Part shown: positions 18,746-28,946 of the stretch, in pieces | How positions within the stretch are numbered: position 1 is the stretch's first letter | How the letters are laid out: the number at the start of each line of letters is the position of its first letter | Assembly: GCA_013076295.1 (NCBI GenBank) | Contig: RQOL01000775.1 | Location: 25,201 to 89,200, forward strand | DNA from: Sanderia malayensis | Taxonomy: Eukaryota; Cnidaria; Scyphozoa; Semaeostomeae; Pelagiidae | Reading direction: 5' to 3' | Length of the DNA stretch: 64,000 nucleotides | Translations under genes and position numbers: made by a program | The notes under the pieces: generated by a model | Told to the model about the DNA's origin: nothing | The model's database searches: none | What the model saw: only the letters and a program-made list of their open reading frames with translations

Positions 18746-20299
18746 CTACAATCAGAGCAAACAAGAAATATTCAATTTTTCGAGCAACTAGGTTTTCAAC
18801 ATCAAGACATTACTTCACTTCATATCCACTGGCCAATCTACAAATTTATTAAACAACGTGCTGTAGCGGCCAAAATAGAGTTCAGCTTCTTTTCTATAAG
18901 CGTTAATTTTCCAAATGCTATATTTGACTTTCTCTTTTGGCTATCATCAAAATTGTGCTGTTTTTTACATTTCAAGTATACCTATTAATTTTCAGCTGTT
19001 GAATTGCATGTGAAACTTTAAAATTAAATGAAAACTAAAGGTCGCTCTTCTCATGCGCCGAATCAAATAGGTGAATTAAGTGCATGACAAGAGCGACGGT
19101 ATAACTTGATAAAATACGGCAGATTTGATTTGGAGCGGCAGACCGCATTTGGAGCGACACGTCCAGTCGCATTATGCGACCTGGAGCGACGTGGAATTAA
19201 AAACGCCGAACTCTTCATGTGCCGAGCTCAATGTATAAATTATAAAGCAATTAACATGATATATTTGTCGTCTCAAACTAGGCGGAGCTTGCGCAGTTAG
19301 CAATTTGGTCTCTTCCCCCGACCTCCGACAAAATACTTCTATGATAATTGACAAAATATGATTTGTTTTTCACGGGTTTTTTCGACATTGAAGTTGTAAT
19401 GGGTTGTTCTTGTATGTTTCAAAACAAGATGAATCTATGTACAACGTGCACAATTAAAATCAAATACAAATGCATTGATTGTGGGGGTATCCACTTGTAA
19501 TAGTTTTACAATTTCGAAAACAAATGAAGCCGTGGGTGGGTGGGTTGCTGGCCTATCTGTTGGCTAATGTTATGATTGTAGCATGCTTTTATCTGAAAAG
19601 TGATCCATGTTTTTTGGACGAACAATAACATGGCATCCATCAAACAAGTTTTTATGTGCAAAATTAATGCAATAGACTTGCACCCCCAATTCCAAGCCTT
19701 TTGCTACAATTTTTTTAAGAAAGATGGATAAATAAAAAGATACATAAATTTGTGCAAATAAAACCAGATTCTGGGTCATGCAAGAAGCGATTAACGACAA
19801 GCAGGGAGAGCTTGACCATCACAAACATGCTTTTGAGCAAAATTAAGACCAGGGATACATAAAGACATTTCCAAAATAGGAAAACCAAATCACTCACGAA
19901 AAAGTGGATGGAGTAATCTTTCGTGTATACCCTGCTTCAAATTTTATCATATCGGGGGGACGCCGGGCCGCGCTCGTGCAAGACTTCCAGCGGACGTGCA
20001 GGGAGAAAGGTTGTGTTTCGGAAACACTGTAACGCCTTTTGAATTGCTTGCATGAAATAATGACACAACCTGTCAAGCTTCACCACTCTGAGGAAAAACG
20101 ATATTTTAAAACGATTTCAAACACAGAAAACTGAGAAAAATGTAAATATAAATTCTAACAATTTGAAGGCCTTCTTCGACTGCATTTAAAAAAATGTTTT
20201 CCCCGCATTACAACACAGTTTTCGTGCATTATTTTCATAAACTAGCTGTTAACACTATTAAAGTGAGTGCTGCTTTGATGTAAAACCAATAGTTGGAAA
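18746..20299. other. Clathrin intron 1, distal part, with a short GTCGCTC/CGGCGCATGA repeat cluster
   Basis: At 19043-19250 the phrases GGTCGCTCTTCTCATGCGCC, GAGCGACGG and TGGAGCGACGTGG recur, suggesting a small degraded MITE. The rest (19300-20299) is AT-rich without recognised elements. The mirror is 36460-38002. Confidence 0.4.
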
Positions 20300-20301
20300 T
20301 A

Positions 20302-20719
20302 AGGGCCTGTTCATGTAAGGTGGGCTTATTTTCAGTTTGCATTCACATGGGCATTTTATCCCACCTGGGTGGGCCAGTCTCGCTTTGAAACTGAGAACAA
20401 TTCGTCATTACTCGTGGCGCCAATTTGAAAATAATTCTTCCATTTTATAATTTCTTACCTTGCTAGTCAGTCATATAAGTATTATAAATCTTGAATTAAA
20501 AACAAAAACTTGTTATTACAAACACAGTAACACAGCAGATTCACGCTTGCGCATTATTGACATTTCATTCCACCTCATCGGGCTGACCCACTAAATCATG
20601 TTCACATGGGAAATTTTCATCTCACTCAGGTGGGATAGCTCACCTCCATATTAACGCAAAAATATTTTCATATACAAATCACTGTTTCAACGGGATCTCG
20701 CCTCATGTGAAAATACCCT
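20302..20719. mobile_element. PIF/Harbinger-like MITE (TAA target duplication)
   Basis: TAA GGGCCTGTTCATG at the left and CATGTGAAAATACCC TAA at the right form imperfect inverted ends with a 3-bp TAA flank, as for PIF/Harbinger elements. Subterminal TGGGATAAAATGCC-like and CCACCTGGGTGGG palindromes are present. Non-coding. Arm 2 copy about 36036-36455. Confidence 0.6.
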
Positions 20720-20721
20720 AA

Positions 20722-21539
20722 AGCGTCTATCAATTGATTAAACTGATTGTTTTCAAATAAGGGCCTGACAAAAATTATGGAGAGGGGAGGGAACGTTTAG
20801 CATGCTTAAAAGCCTAAATACCTATATTTGATGTGATTGAATGTTGCCATTTGTCTTTGACATTTGTTAGTGACACTCACTTTGCTTATAAGTGTGATAA
20901 AAAGAGTAAATTCTTTGTTGATGTGACATCATAATAAAAACAAAACAAGAACAAATCACAGAAATAAATGTAGAAAACCCCAGATAAAAAACACTAATTT
21001 AAATGCACATAACCATCAAAAATTTGAAATCTGAAGCCAGTTTCTCTGGATCGGGATTACTTTAATACCCCCTGCTAAAAAAAAAAATAAAATGCATAAT
21101 TATACTAATCATGATACAACAGTTCTCTTTGGTGAAATAACTTTGCTGTAACTGTGGCTTTGAGGAGCTTCCCACTGGCTACACTGCAGAATGGGGCAAT
21201 TTTCATTGATATCCTAGGTACACAAAAAATTGCAAAAACCCAAGTGTCAAGGGTAGAATATTTTGTCATTTTCTCTCAAGTGCAATTTTCAAGTTTTAAA
21301 ATGTTAAGATGTGTAAAAAGAGACTTGGTCTGCCAAAAAAAGTGGGGTTAATAACATAGGTATCCCTGGAAATTTACTATTGGTGAACTTTAAATATATA
21401 TATTGGGTGTGCCTGTGACACACTCTAAAAACTTCCCATTTGGAGTTTTCATTTCGACCAAAGCTAAACTTTATTTATGCTTGGACTTACTCATTACAAT
21501 CCTGTTTCCTGTGTGGCTTTGTTCTAAAAACAGTCCAAT
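20722..21539. other. Intronic DNA, nothing recognised
   Basis: AT-rich. No ORF, TIR or splice structure that I can support. Collinear with 35219-36035 in arm 2. Confidence 0.4.
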
Positions 21540-22487
21540 TTTCTGAAACCTTGAAGTTGGATGTAAAACAAAACACTTAATATTAATGTGGAGCAGACTT
21601 GATTCCAAAAATGTTACAATGACTGTGTTCTGTGTGCAGGGAAAACTATGGAAACTTAAACTTATTAATAACCAATGTGAAATGAAATTATTAACTGCAA
21701 CAAAAACAAAAGGTGGCAGAAGAACTAATTGCTGCAAAAACACGAGGGATTATATTCTGTGAGTTGTGAGTTGTCAGTTGCAAGTTGGTACTGTGGCATA
21801 CAATTGCAAGCATTTCAACTCAAAATATAATCCTTACATCTAATTACAGGAAAGGAAGTTAAAATAGCAAGGGTTAAGCTATTCGAGCTTCCAGGATGCT
21901 TGAAAGAGAATATCTTTAATTATAAGTCTTCAATATCTTTAATTTTTAAAATATATAGAAATTTGATATAAGTATAGACAACTGACAGCTCGCAACTTGC
22001 AACTGACAACTGGCAACTCGAGACTTATCCTACCTCAAAAATAGCTTCAGAGAAAGCAAGAACAGAAAAGGAAGAAGGCTTACTCAAAACGCAAAAGGCT
22101 GCATGCAGTTTAAACAAAGATTCTACCATTGTGTTGAAGCTGTTTGGTTGCATAATGAAGCTTGTACTCGAGGAAGAACTCCTAACAATTCATATTGAAT
22201 GCATGCATTTTGAACACATAATTCAATGAAATTCACTTTATCAGAGGCACTAAAATTCACTTTTTTTTAAACACTGAAATTGAAAACCCGGGAATTACGT
22301 TTCGTCAAGAAAGGATTTTGCCGTGTTAGGCCAAGCAATGCCAATGTGGATAGGAAAATATTTTGAATGAACCGATAAAATTCTGAAAAAGATGCTTAAA
22401 TAATTGCAGATACTTGCCAGGAAACATTGTGTTGTTTTTCAGAATTCCAAATGAAATTAACATGACTCAGATAGAAGTTATCACCTT

Positions 22488-22640
22488 GTTGGGCAAATGG
22501 ACTCTTGAGGTTGGGTGATAGGTCTTGCAGGAGTTGGCAAAAACGCCCACAAAGGTCCCATAATCCAAGTTGGGCAAAACGGTTGTTGGGCGAAATCATG
22601 GTTGGGCAAAACGACCTGTTACCCTCAAATCTGCTTTGTG
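22488..22640. repeat. Cluster of GTTGGGCAAA motifs
   Basis: GTTGGGCAAAT, AGTTGGGCAAAACGG, GTTGTTGGGCGAAATC and GGTTGGGCAAAACGACC occur in 150 bp. A second cluster of the same motif lies at 24205-24320. Looks like MITE subterminal repeats, or a degenerate minisatellite. Arm 2: 34117-34270 and 32437-32552. Confidence 0.6.
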
Positions 22641-23257
22641 TTTTATACATTTTTGAATCTGGGGACACATTTTGGGGGTAATGGGGACTCATTGTTCCAA
22701 GTGCACAAAGTCTTAGAGAAGTGAATTGAATTTTCAATCTATAATGCCCTGAAGTTGAGACCTACACAGGTGCTGGGACATTCCATATTCAGGAAAAGAA
22801 TACTCCATATGCATCTTTGTCCAATTTATAAATTTAAAAAATCCAGGAAACAAAACACACTACAGCATAGCATTTAGGAGTGAAACCTTCAATCATTTTT
22901 CTGCATACTTTAGGGGCAGAATCTATCATCACTCCAGGATCCCACCATTTTCTTTTTCCTGCTCCTCACATCACATCAACCGTCTCCTAGTCCCACATTG
23001 GTCGAAAAACACAAGAACACAGCAAAAATATGCACTTCAAGGTCAAAGCAATCACATTTTACCACAAATTTGGATTAGCGGATTTTATTAAATTGACTAA
23101 CAATGTAGATGTCTGAACAGAAGAGGATAGGGAATAAATATATCAATAGTTGTTATATTCAGTCAATAATTAGAGGAGTGTTTGCATTTAAGATGAATCT
23201 TTTGTCTGTGATTTCATTTTTGAAAGGTTCAGGCAAAGAGTTCTTATTTTTCTTTTC

Positions 23258-23400
23258 CAACCCCAGCAACACAGCTGCATACTTTTCCAATTCTTGTCGT
23301 GACCATTTCCTTTCCCATTTTCAGAAAATATATGGAATGAATGTGCCATTTCATGTATGACTGTGCAAAGAACTTTACTATAGTTGACAATCATTATGAA
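23258..23400 (-). pseudogene. SprT-like (GCNA/Spartan-type) zinc protease fragment (arm 1)
   Basis: Minus strand reads KVLCTVIHEMAHSFHIF followed by NGKGNGHDKNWKSMQ. HExxH plus a downstream GHxxxW is the zinc-binding pattern of SprT-like domains (GCNA, Spartan), which cleave DNA-protein crosslinks. Only about 45 residues are recognisable in a 99-codon frame. There is no DNA-binding tail, and it lies inside an inverted-repeat spacer in a clathrin intron. It is more likely a captured or transposon-borne scrap than a gene. Arm 2 copy 33360-33500 (+). Confidence 0.5.
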
Positions 23401-24857
23401 ACAACTATTTATTTCTGACAATGATATTGTCACACTGCACATGTCTAACATTCCATAAATAGTATTCCATAACATCTCGGTATTCATTCCTGCTCATGCA
23501 TTCAATATGAATTGTCAGGAGTTCTTCCTCGAGTACAAGCTTCATTATGCAACCAAACAGCTTCAACACAATGGTAGAATCTTTGTTTAAACTGCATGCA
23601 GCCTTTTGCGTTTTGAGTAAGCCTTCTTCCTTTTCTGTTCTTGCTTTCTCTGAAGCTATTTTTGAGGTAGGATAAGTCTCGAGTTGCCAGTTGTCAGTTG
23701 CAAGTTGCGAGCTGTCAGTTGTCTATATCTTATATCAAATTTCTATATATTTTATAAAATTAAAGATATTGAAGACTTATAATTAAAGATATTCTCTTTC
23801 AAGCATCCTGGAAGCTCAAATAGCTTAACCCTTGCTATTTTAACTTCCTTTCCTGTAATTAGATGTAAGGATTATATTTTGAGCTGAAATGCTTGCAATT
23901 GTATGCCACAGTACCAACTTGCAACTGACAACTCACAACTCACAGAATATAATCCCTCGTGTTTTTGCAGCAATTAGTTCTTCTGCCGCCTTTTGTTTTT
24001 GTTGCAGTTAATAATTTCATTTCACATTGGTTATTAATAAGTTTAGGTTTCCATAGTTTTCCCTGCACACAGAACACAGTCATTGTAACATTTTTGGAAT
24101 CAAGTCTGCTCCACATTAATATTAAGTGTTTTGTTTTACATCCAACTTCAAGGTTTCATTGAATTATGAATCTGATATTATGTGAAACATCATAAAAATT
24201 TTCAAAGTTGGGCAAAATATCTATAACAGTTGGGCAAAAACATTTAAAGCGGTTGGCCGAATCGTCTTTAGAGGATGGGCGAAACGATGGTTGGGCAAAA
24301 TGACGGTTGGGCAAATGATCTCGAAATTGATTTGAGATCAGCACCACAGAATCGCCCTACCCTGTGATTTACAGCAAAATCCAAAGACCTTGCTTATTTA
24401 TTAGGAGTTTTTGCCCCAAATAAATCCCCAGAATTAGACCTCATTTCAACTGACTTCAAATTCGGACTCTGTACCCCAAATTTACCCCCACCCCACCAAG
24501 TGATTCATTGTTGACTAATTCTATTCTTTCTGTTATTTTGACTTAGGCCGTATATGTAAGGTCCCTATTTGCCAGGACGTATTATATGTAAGGCCCGCAT
24601 ATGTAAGAAAATGAACCACCCTCGCTCGAGTAAGATGGTGAAATGCTTTTCTGCTGAAATTTGCTCCTAAATCCTTTCTTTTACGCATTCCTCGCCAATT
24701 CGGTAAATTGACGTCTTCGTAAACAACTCTAAGATATTCCTCGTTCTACCAGCCCAAACAAATGAAAAACAACGCCAGTAAAAAGGTGTCAGTTATATTT
24801 GTTTTTATTTCGTTCTGGGAGAGTGGGCCTAACAAAGTGAGAGAGGAAGAGACTCAC

Positions 24858-24974
24858 CATTTCAACACCAACATGGTCATCGATACCAAGCTCAGCAAGT
24901 TCACTCTGTTCCCTCGCAAGAAATTCAGCAGCCGGATCTTCACCAGAAGGGAAATCGTCAACTTTAAAATCCAT
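24858..24974 (-). CDS. Clc: Clathrin light chain exon 1 (arm 1)
   Basis: 117 nt from ATG at 24974 to donor GTGAGT. Encodes the conserved N-terminus with DPAAEFLAREQSELAELG, as in arm 2. Confidence 0.93.
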
Positions 24975-24999
24975 TGTCGCCAAGTGTATGTAGCAGAAA

Positions 25000-25200
25000 C
25001 CCTAGATATTTCAATAGAATTTGAAAGCTGAAAACTGAGGGAGGTGGGATGGGAGTGAGAGAGATTTAGAGAAGAGAGGAAGGAAAAGTTCAGTTGTTCA
25101 ATGACTTTTCAATCACATCAATCCCGAAGATCTCATTGGCCAATGACTTCAAAAGGGTTTCAAAATCACCCCGGATGCAAATCGCTTAAGATGAAGCGCC
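25000..25200 (-). promoter_or_regulatory. Putative clathrin light chain promoter/5' UTR (arm 1)
   Basis: Directly upstream of exon 1 on the minus strand, with the same features as 31560-31782 in arm 2: a palindromic ATTGGCCAAT (inverted CCAAT box) about 160 bp before the ATG, then a pyrimidine-rich leader. No TATA box is evident. Inference only. Confidence 0.35.
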
Positions 25201-25545
25201 GAGGGCGCTAGGTGACTAATTACCAATAGTGGGGAAGCTTAGCTTGGAGTCATTTGTCTTGAAAATCATGAATTTAATGACAACAACATGAAACTTGGCA
25301 TACATGGAGAGTTTGACAAGCTGAAAAGTATAGGCTTGGAACCCTAACCAAAACTCGAGCCTAAATGCCATTTTTAGACGGAAATACGTGGACCCAGTTC
25401 TCGGTGGGTAAACTATCAATAGAATCCAAATTGTTTGCGTTCAGCACATCATTTCAAAATAAACAGCAATAAATATAATATTTAGGTAATTTAATATGTG
25501 CTGTTGCGGAATATACCCTGCTCTGATTCTTTAGTTCGAACGAAA

Positions 25546-25665
25546 TTAGCGTTTCCTTCCAAAAGCATTGATACCAAGACTGTCTCTTCTGTCTGCTTTT
25601 AGCTCTAACTTATCAACAGCCTCGGCACTAATAAAAGATTGATGGCTTCCTGTGTCGAACAACAT
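25546..25665 (-). pseudogene. BEL/Pao retropepsin fragment (arm 1)
   Basis: Forty codons reading MLFDTGSHQSFISAEAVDKL and ending in LGINAFGRKR, then stop. DTG is the aspartic protease active site, and the following SHQSFIS...LGI..FG spacing is that of BEL/Pao pol proteases. No gag, RT or LTR could be linked nearby. Mirror of 31092-31211. Confidence 0.65.
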
Positions 25666-26328
25666 AGACAGGGAAATTCTTATAAAAATCTAGCAATCAG
25701 GGTAACCAGAATTCTGTTTTTTGAGACATGTTACTGGGGGTAAGTAAGCATATTGCAACTTATCTACAATTAAAATTAAATATAAATCTTCGAAAAACCA
25801 AGCAAAAAACGTATAAGAACTAGGGCCATAAAATGTATACAGAAAAAATATGAACCTTTGAAAATTTTGTAATGACGTCAGTAGAATGGACTAAAGTTCA
25901 AATAATGTACTTTTCAAGTTATTTCGCATTGTAATGACATGTAAAATTAGGCCCATTCACCGTCATCGCTATCAGTACTGCTTTCATCATCGCTAGAATC
26001 GCCAAAAAAGATATAATTATAAGTTTCGTGTCGTTTTCAAATGCAATTTCACTGTTTCAATTGGCCTCCTTTCTTTTTCGCTTTCTACCATCTTTCCCAA
26101 ACAGTGGTAGCTGATTACCCGAAAACATGTTTTGAAGCACTTTTGGTTTTTCGAAGATTTATATTTAATTTTAATTGTAGATAAGTTGCAATATGCTTAC
26201 CTTCATACTGTACAGGCACAACAGATATCTAAGTGTCAGCGCGTAGCCACTTTTCATTATGTTTCTACAGAGCATTACCCTTTTACCGGACTGCAGCCAT
26301 TCCATTAGCTGAAAGTTTGCTCGTCTAA

Positions 26329-26600
26329 GGGCCTGTTCATATGAGCCCGCTTACCGGGGCAGCTCACTAAGCGAGACAGATGCGAATTCTGTTCCGTCCC
26401 GCCTGCTGGGATAGAAACTGTAACATGATATTTGTCACTTGAAAAATTGACAATGAAGACTCCATTCCGCTTACCGGGGTGTTTCTGGCCCGGTAAGCGG
26501 GATGGAGTGTTCATATGGGAAATTTCCAGCCCGCTTGCCGGGATGTCGGTAGTGCTCCAGTGAGATCTTGCCTAGCGGGCAAGCCCGTTTTCTCTGATTT
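26329..26600. mobile_element. GGGCCTGTTCATATGAG MITE with CCCGCTTACCGGG repeats
   Basis: Begins with TAAGGGCCTGTTCATATGAG, the same end type as the MITE at 20302. Contains CCCGCTTACCGGG and CCCGGTAAGCGGG several times in alternating orientation, so it can fold strongly. The right end lacks a clear inverse TIR; it may be truncated. Arm 2 copy 30157-30428. Confidence 0.6.
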
Positions 26601-26983
26601 AGTTTTTATTTTGGTTGCATAATCTTTCCTTGGTTTTGATGCAGCTTTCTTCTTTTAGTCCATTGTAGCAATTAAGTTCAAAGAATCTTACAACATTTCT
26701 CTCCACATCTTCACTAATAACTTCACATTCTCCAAACCCTTCTAATATTTTAAGGATCGCCAAGCACCTTCTTTAACACTTTTAACACTTTTAACTCTTC
26801 AAGCTTCAGACAAAGATCCTCACCAACGTAATCTACTACTTTTAGGATGTCAACGTATTTATCACTATCTATCTCCATAACCCATGGAAAAATAGCTTAT
26901 ATTTGGCGTAAGCATATACAAGGAGAATAAGTAATAGATAACGTTGGTGAGGATCTTTGTTTGAACCTTCCGCATATACATGT

Positions 26984-27660
26984 GTAACAGGTTGCGATAC
27001 GACATCGTATCCTTTCGGAGCTGGAAAGTTAAAAGTGTTAAAGAAGGTGTTTGGCGATAACGATATCCTTACATTATTAGAAGGGTTTGGAGAATGTGAA
27101 GTTATTGGTGAAGATATAGAAATGTTGTAGGATTCTTTCAACTAAATTGCTACTGTGGACTAAAAGAAGAAAACTGCATCAAAGCCAGGCTAGGATTATG
27201 CAACTAAAATAAAAACTAAATCATCAATCAGCCTGGCGGCCGACCCAAAATCTTTATAGCAACATATCAGACGATCAAACGTTCGGCTAATGAAAAGGCT
27301 GCAGTGCGGTAAAAGATAATGCTCGGTAGAAACATAATGAACAGTGGTTGGAAGTTGGAGCCCGCTGACACTGAGATATCTGTTGTGCCTGTATGGTATG
27401 AAGGTAAGCATATTGCGACCTATCTACAATTAAAATTAAATATAAATCTTCGAAAAACCAATAGTGCTTCAAAACATGTTTTCGGGTAATCAGCTACCAC
27501 TGTTTGGGAAAGATGGTAGAAAGCGAAAAAGAAAGGAGGCCAATTGAAACAACAAAATTGCATTTGAAAACGACACGGAACTTAATTATATCTTTTTTGG
27601 CGATTCTAGCGATTATGAAAGCAGTACTGATAGCGATGACCGTGAATGGGCCTAATTTGA
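26984..27660 (+). pseudogene. HEEADTR-family protein, middle and C-terminal part (arm 1)
   Basis: Plus strand from 26984 reads VTGCDTTSYPFGAGKLKVLK, then LLEGFGECEVIGEDIE and a stop at 27130. After a gap come IMLGRNIMNSGWKLEPADTE and VVPVWYEG before a GTAAG donor near 27400, then SGNQLPLFGKDGRKRKRK (27485-27535) and an acidic end IFFGDSSDYESSTDSDD at about 27590-27645. GCDTTS, GW, PxW, NQLP, basic block and acidic end follow the same order as in the family piece at 16735-17377. Stops and shifts show decay. Function unknown. Confidence 0.45.
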
Positions 27661-27979
27661 CATGTCATTACAATGCGAAATAACTGAAAAAGTACATCAT
27701 TTGAACTTTAGTCCATTCTACTGACGTCATTAAAAATATTCAAAAGTTCATGTTTTTTCCGTATAGATTTTATGGCCCTAGTTCTTATACGTTTTTTGCT
27801 TGGTTTAAAATGCTCTTTCGATTGATATTAATTTTGCGGAAGTTTTATTTCAGAAGTTGTGGAAAAAATAGAAAGGAGAGCATATCTTGTCTAAATAAAA
27901 ACAGTAAAAATTCTCAAGGGAATATTATTGAAAGTTTTTGCTCAGATTCAGACTTAGTTCAAACCGCCAATTCGAATGA

Positions 27980-28328
27980 TTTGTTGAAAGTTCTTCTGAC
28001 GCAACAAGTTCTTGTGATGTGGATGCAATTCGAATTCTTCCTGAGCCCAATCTTGTTCGTGACATCAAATATAAATGGGGTGAAGTAGATAATCATGTAT
28101 TTGAAGAAGATCTTCATGCTGTGTATGAAGAAGTGGTTTTCTGGAGAAAGAACTTGTTCTTATTGCCGACGGATAAAGCTGGTAAGCGTTATATTGAAGA
28201 AACAACTAGACTTTTAAATGCTTGGGAACAAGATACTCCACTTAAGTCGATCGCCTTTAAGGCTATAATGGTGATGCCCAATCTCCTTCTTCAGAAGCCT
28301 TCGAAACATAGTAAATCTAAAAGATCAC
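27980..28328 (+). CDS. N-terminal region of an unclassified retroelement-type ORF, cut by the gap (arm 1)
   Basis: Open from 27980 to the N run. Reads DAIRILPEPNLVRDIKYKWG, then EEVVFWRKNLFLLPTDKAGK, IEETTRLLNAWEQDTPLKSI, and MVMPNLLLQKPSKHSKSK. The FWRKNLFxxPxGKAGK ... LLLQKPSKxSKSK pattern is, from memory, the N-terminal region of cnidarian ORFs that continue into a reverse transcriptase. I cannot see that part because the contig ends. An upstream frame (27890-27970) reads a Ser/Asp-rich lead-in, implying a frameshift. Arm 2 mirror 28429-28777 (minus). Confidence 0.5.
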
Positions 28329-28428
28329 NNNNNNNNNNNNNNNNNNNNNNNNNNNNNNNNNNNNNNNNNNNNNNNNNNNNNNNNNNNNNNNNNNNNNNNN
28401 NNNNNNNNNNNNNNNNNNNNNNNNNNNN
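28329..28428. other. Assembly gap of exactly 100 N at the symmetry axis
   Basis: One hundred N, flanked by AAGATCAC on the left and GTGATCTT on the right, so both contigs stop at the same base of the same sequence. A fixed 100-N run is the usual placeholder for a gap of unknown size. Its position exactly on the symmetry axis supports an artificial join of two allelic contigs. Confidence 0.98.
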
Positions 28429-28777
28429 GTGATCTTTTAGATTTACTATGTTTCGAAGGCTTCTGAAGAAGGAGATTGGGCATCACCATTATAGCCTTAA
28501 AGGCGATCGACTTAAGTGGAGTATCTTGTTCCCAAGCATTTAAAAGTCTAGTTGTTTCTTCAATATAACGCTTACCAGCTTTATCCGTCGGCAATAAGAA
28601 CAAGTTCTTTCTCCAGAAAACCACTTCTTCATACACAGCATGAAGATCTTCTTCAAATACATGATTATCTACTTCACCCCATTTATATTTGATGTCACGA
28701 ACAAGATTGGGCTCAGGAAGAATTCGAATTGCATCCACATCACAAGAACTTGTTGCGTCAGAAGAACTTTCAACAAA
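28429..28777 (-). CDS. N-terminal region of an unclassified retroelement-type ORF (arm 2)
   Basis: Exact mirror of 27980-28328; over this stretch the two arms encode the same residues. It reads into the gap, so a spanning read would show whether the ORF continues on both haplotypes. Confidence 0.5.
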
Positions 28778-28946
28778 TCATTCGAATTGGCGGTTTGAAC
28801 TAAGTCTGAATCTGAGCAAAAACTTTCAATAATATTCCCTTGAGAATTTTTACTGTTTTTATTTAGACAAGATATGCTCTCCTTTCTATTTTTTCCACAA
28901 CTTCTGAAATAAAACTTCCGCAAAATTAATATCAATCGAAAGAGCA

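Larger units (their letters stand above)
21540..24165. repeat. Nested inverted repeat (about 670-bp arms, 1.3-kb spacer) in clathrin intron 1
   Basis: 21540-22225 and 23500-24165 are near-identical inverse copies. Both contain the AGTTGTCAGTTGCAAGTTG / CAACTTGCAACTGACAACT series and the phrase GAGGAAGAACTCCT. The spacer holds a SprT-like fragment (minus strand). The outer edges differ, so it is either a foldback element or an inversion-duplication of one repeat. Arm 2 copy 32592-35217. Confidence 0.85.
12934..24974 (-). pseudogene. Clc: Clathrin light chain gene, arm 1 copy with frameshift in exon 2
   Basis: Same five-exon gene as in arm 2, on the minus strand: exons 24974-24858, 18745-18667, 18545-18481, 13346-13194 and 13105-12934, all with AG/GT borders. 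Exon 2 is 79 instead of 78 nt because an A run at 18681-18686 has six bases where arm 2 has five (38062-38066). This shifts the frame before the heavy-chain-binding helix. A sequencing or consensus error in a homopolymer is the simplest cause, but a null allele is possible. Otherwise the exons match arm 2. I call it a pseudogene only for the sequence as given. Confidence 0.85.
25745..27810. repeat. Internal 2-kb diverged inverted repeat with HEEADTR-family remnants (arm 1)
   Basis: 25745-26295 matches the inverse of 27375-27810, and 26610-26880 matches the inverse of 26930-27205. A GGGCCTGTTCATATGAG-type MITE (26329-26600) is inserted in the left limb only. The right limb is the less damaged copy and encodes family motifs on the plus strand. 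Each big arm is thus a palindrome within a palindrome. Arm 2 copy 28947-31012. Confidence 0.85.
1..28328 (+). repeat. Arm 1 of giant inverted repeat
   Basis: This whole stretch is repeated as its reverse complement in 28429-55992. Matching features pair with a nearly constant coordinate sum (56757 near the gap, 56743-56750 at 11-18 kb). The sum jumps to about 57650 outside the tandem array at 9 kb and drops to 55992 outside a transposon at 404-2026. Substitutions and 1-bp indels are scattered, so the arms are not identical copies. The symmetry axis is the N gap. I infer two haplotypes joined head to head by a scaffolder; a true palindromic duplication cannot be excluded from sequence alone. 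Confidence 0.95.

Noticed and set aside
19918..20045. GC-rich stretch with CGGGGGGACGCCGGGCCGCGC considered as an RNA gene or CpG island
   Set aside because: Too short, no tRNA box A/B or snRNA features, and located in intron DNA in both arms.
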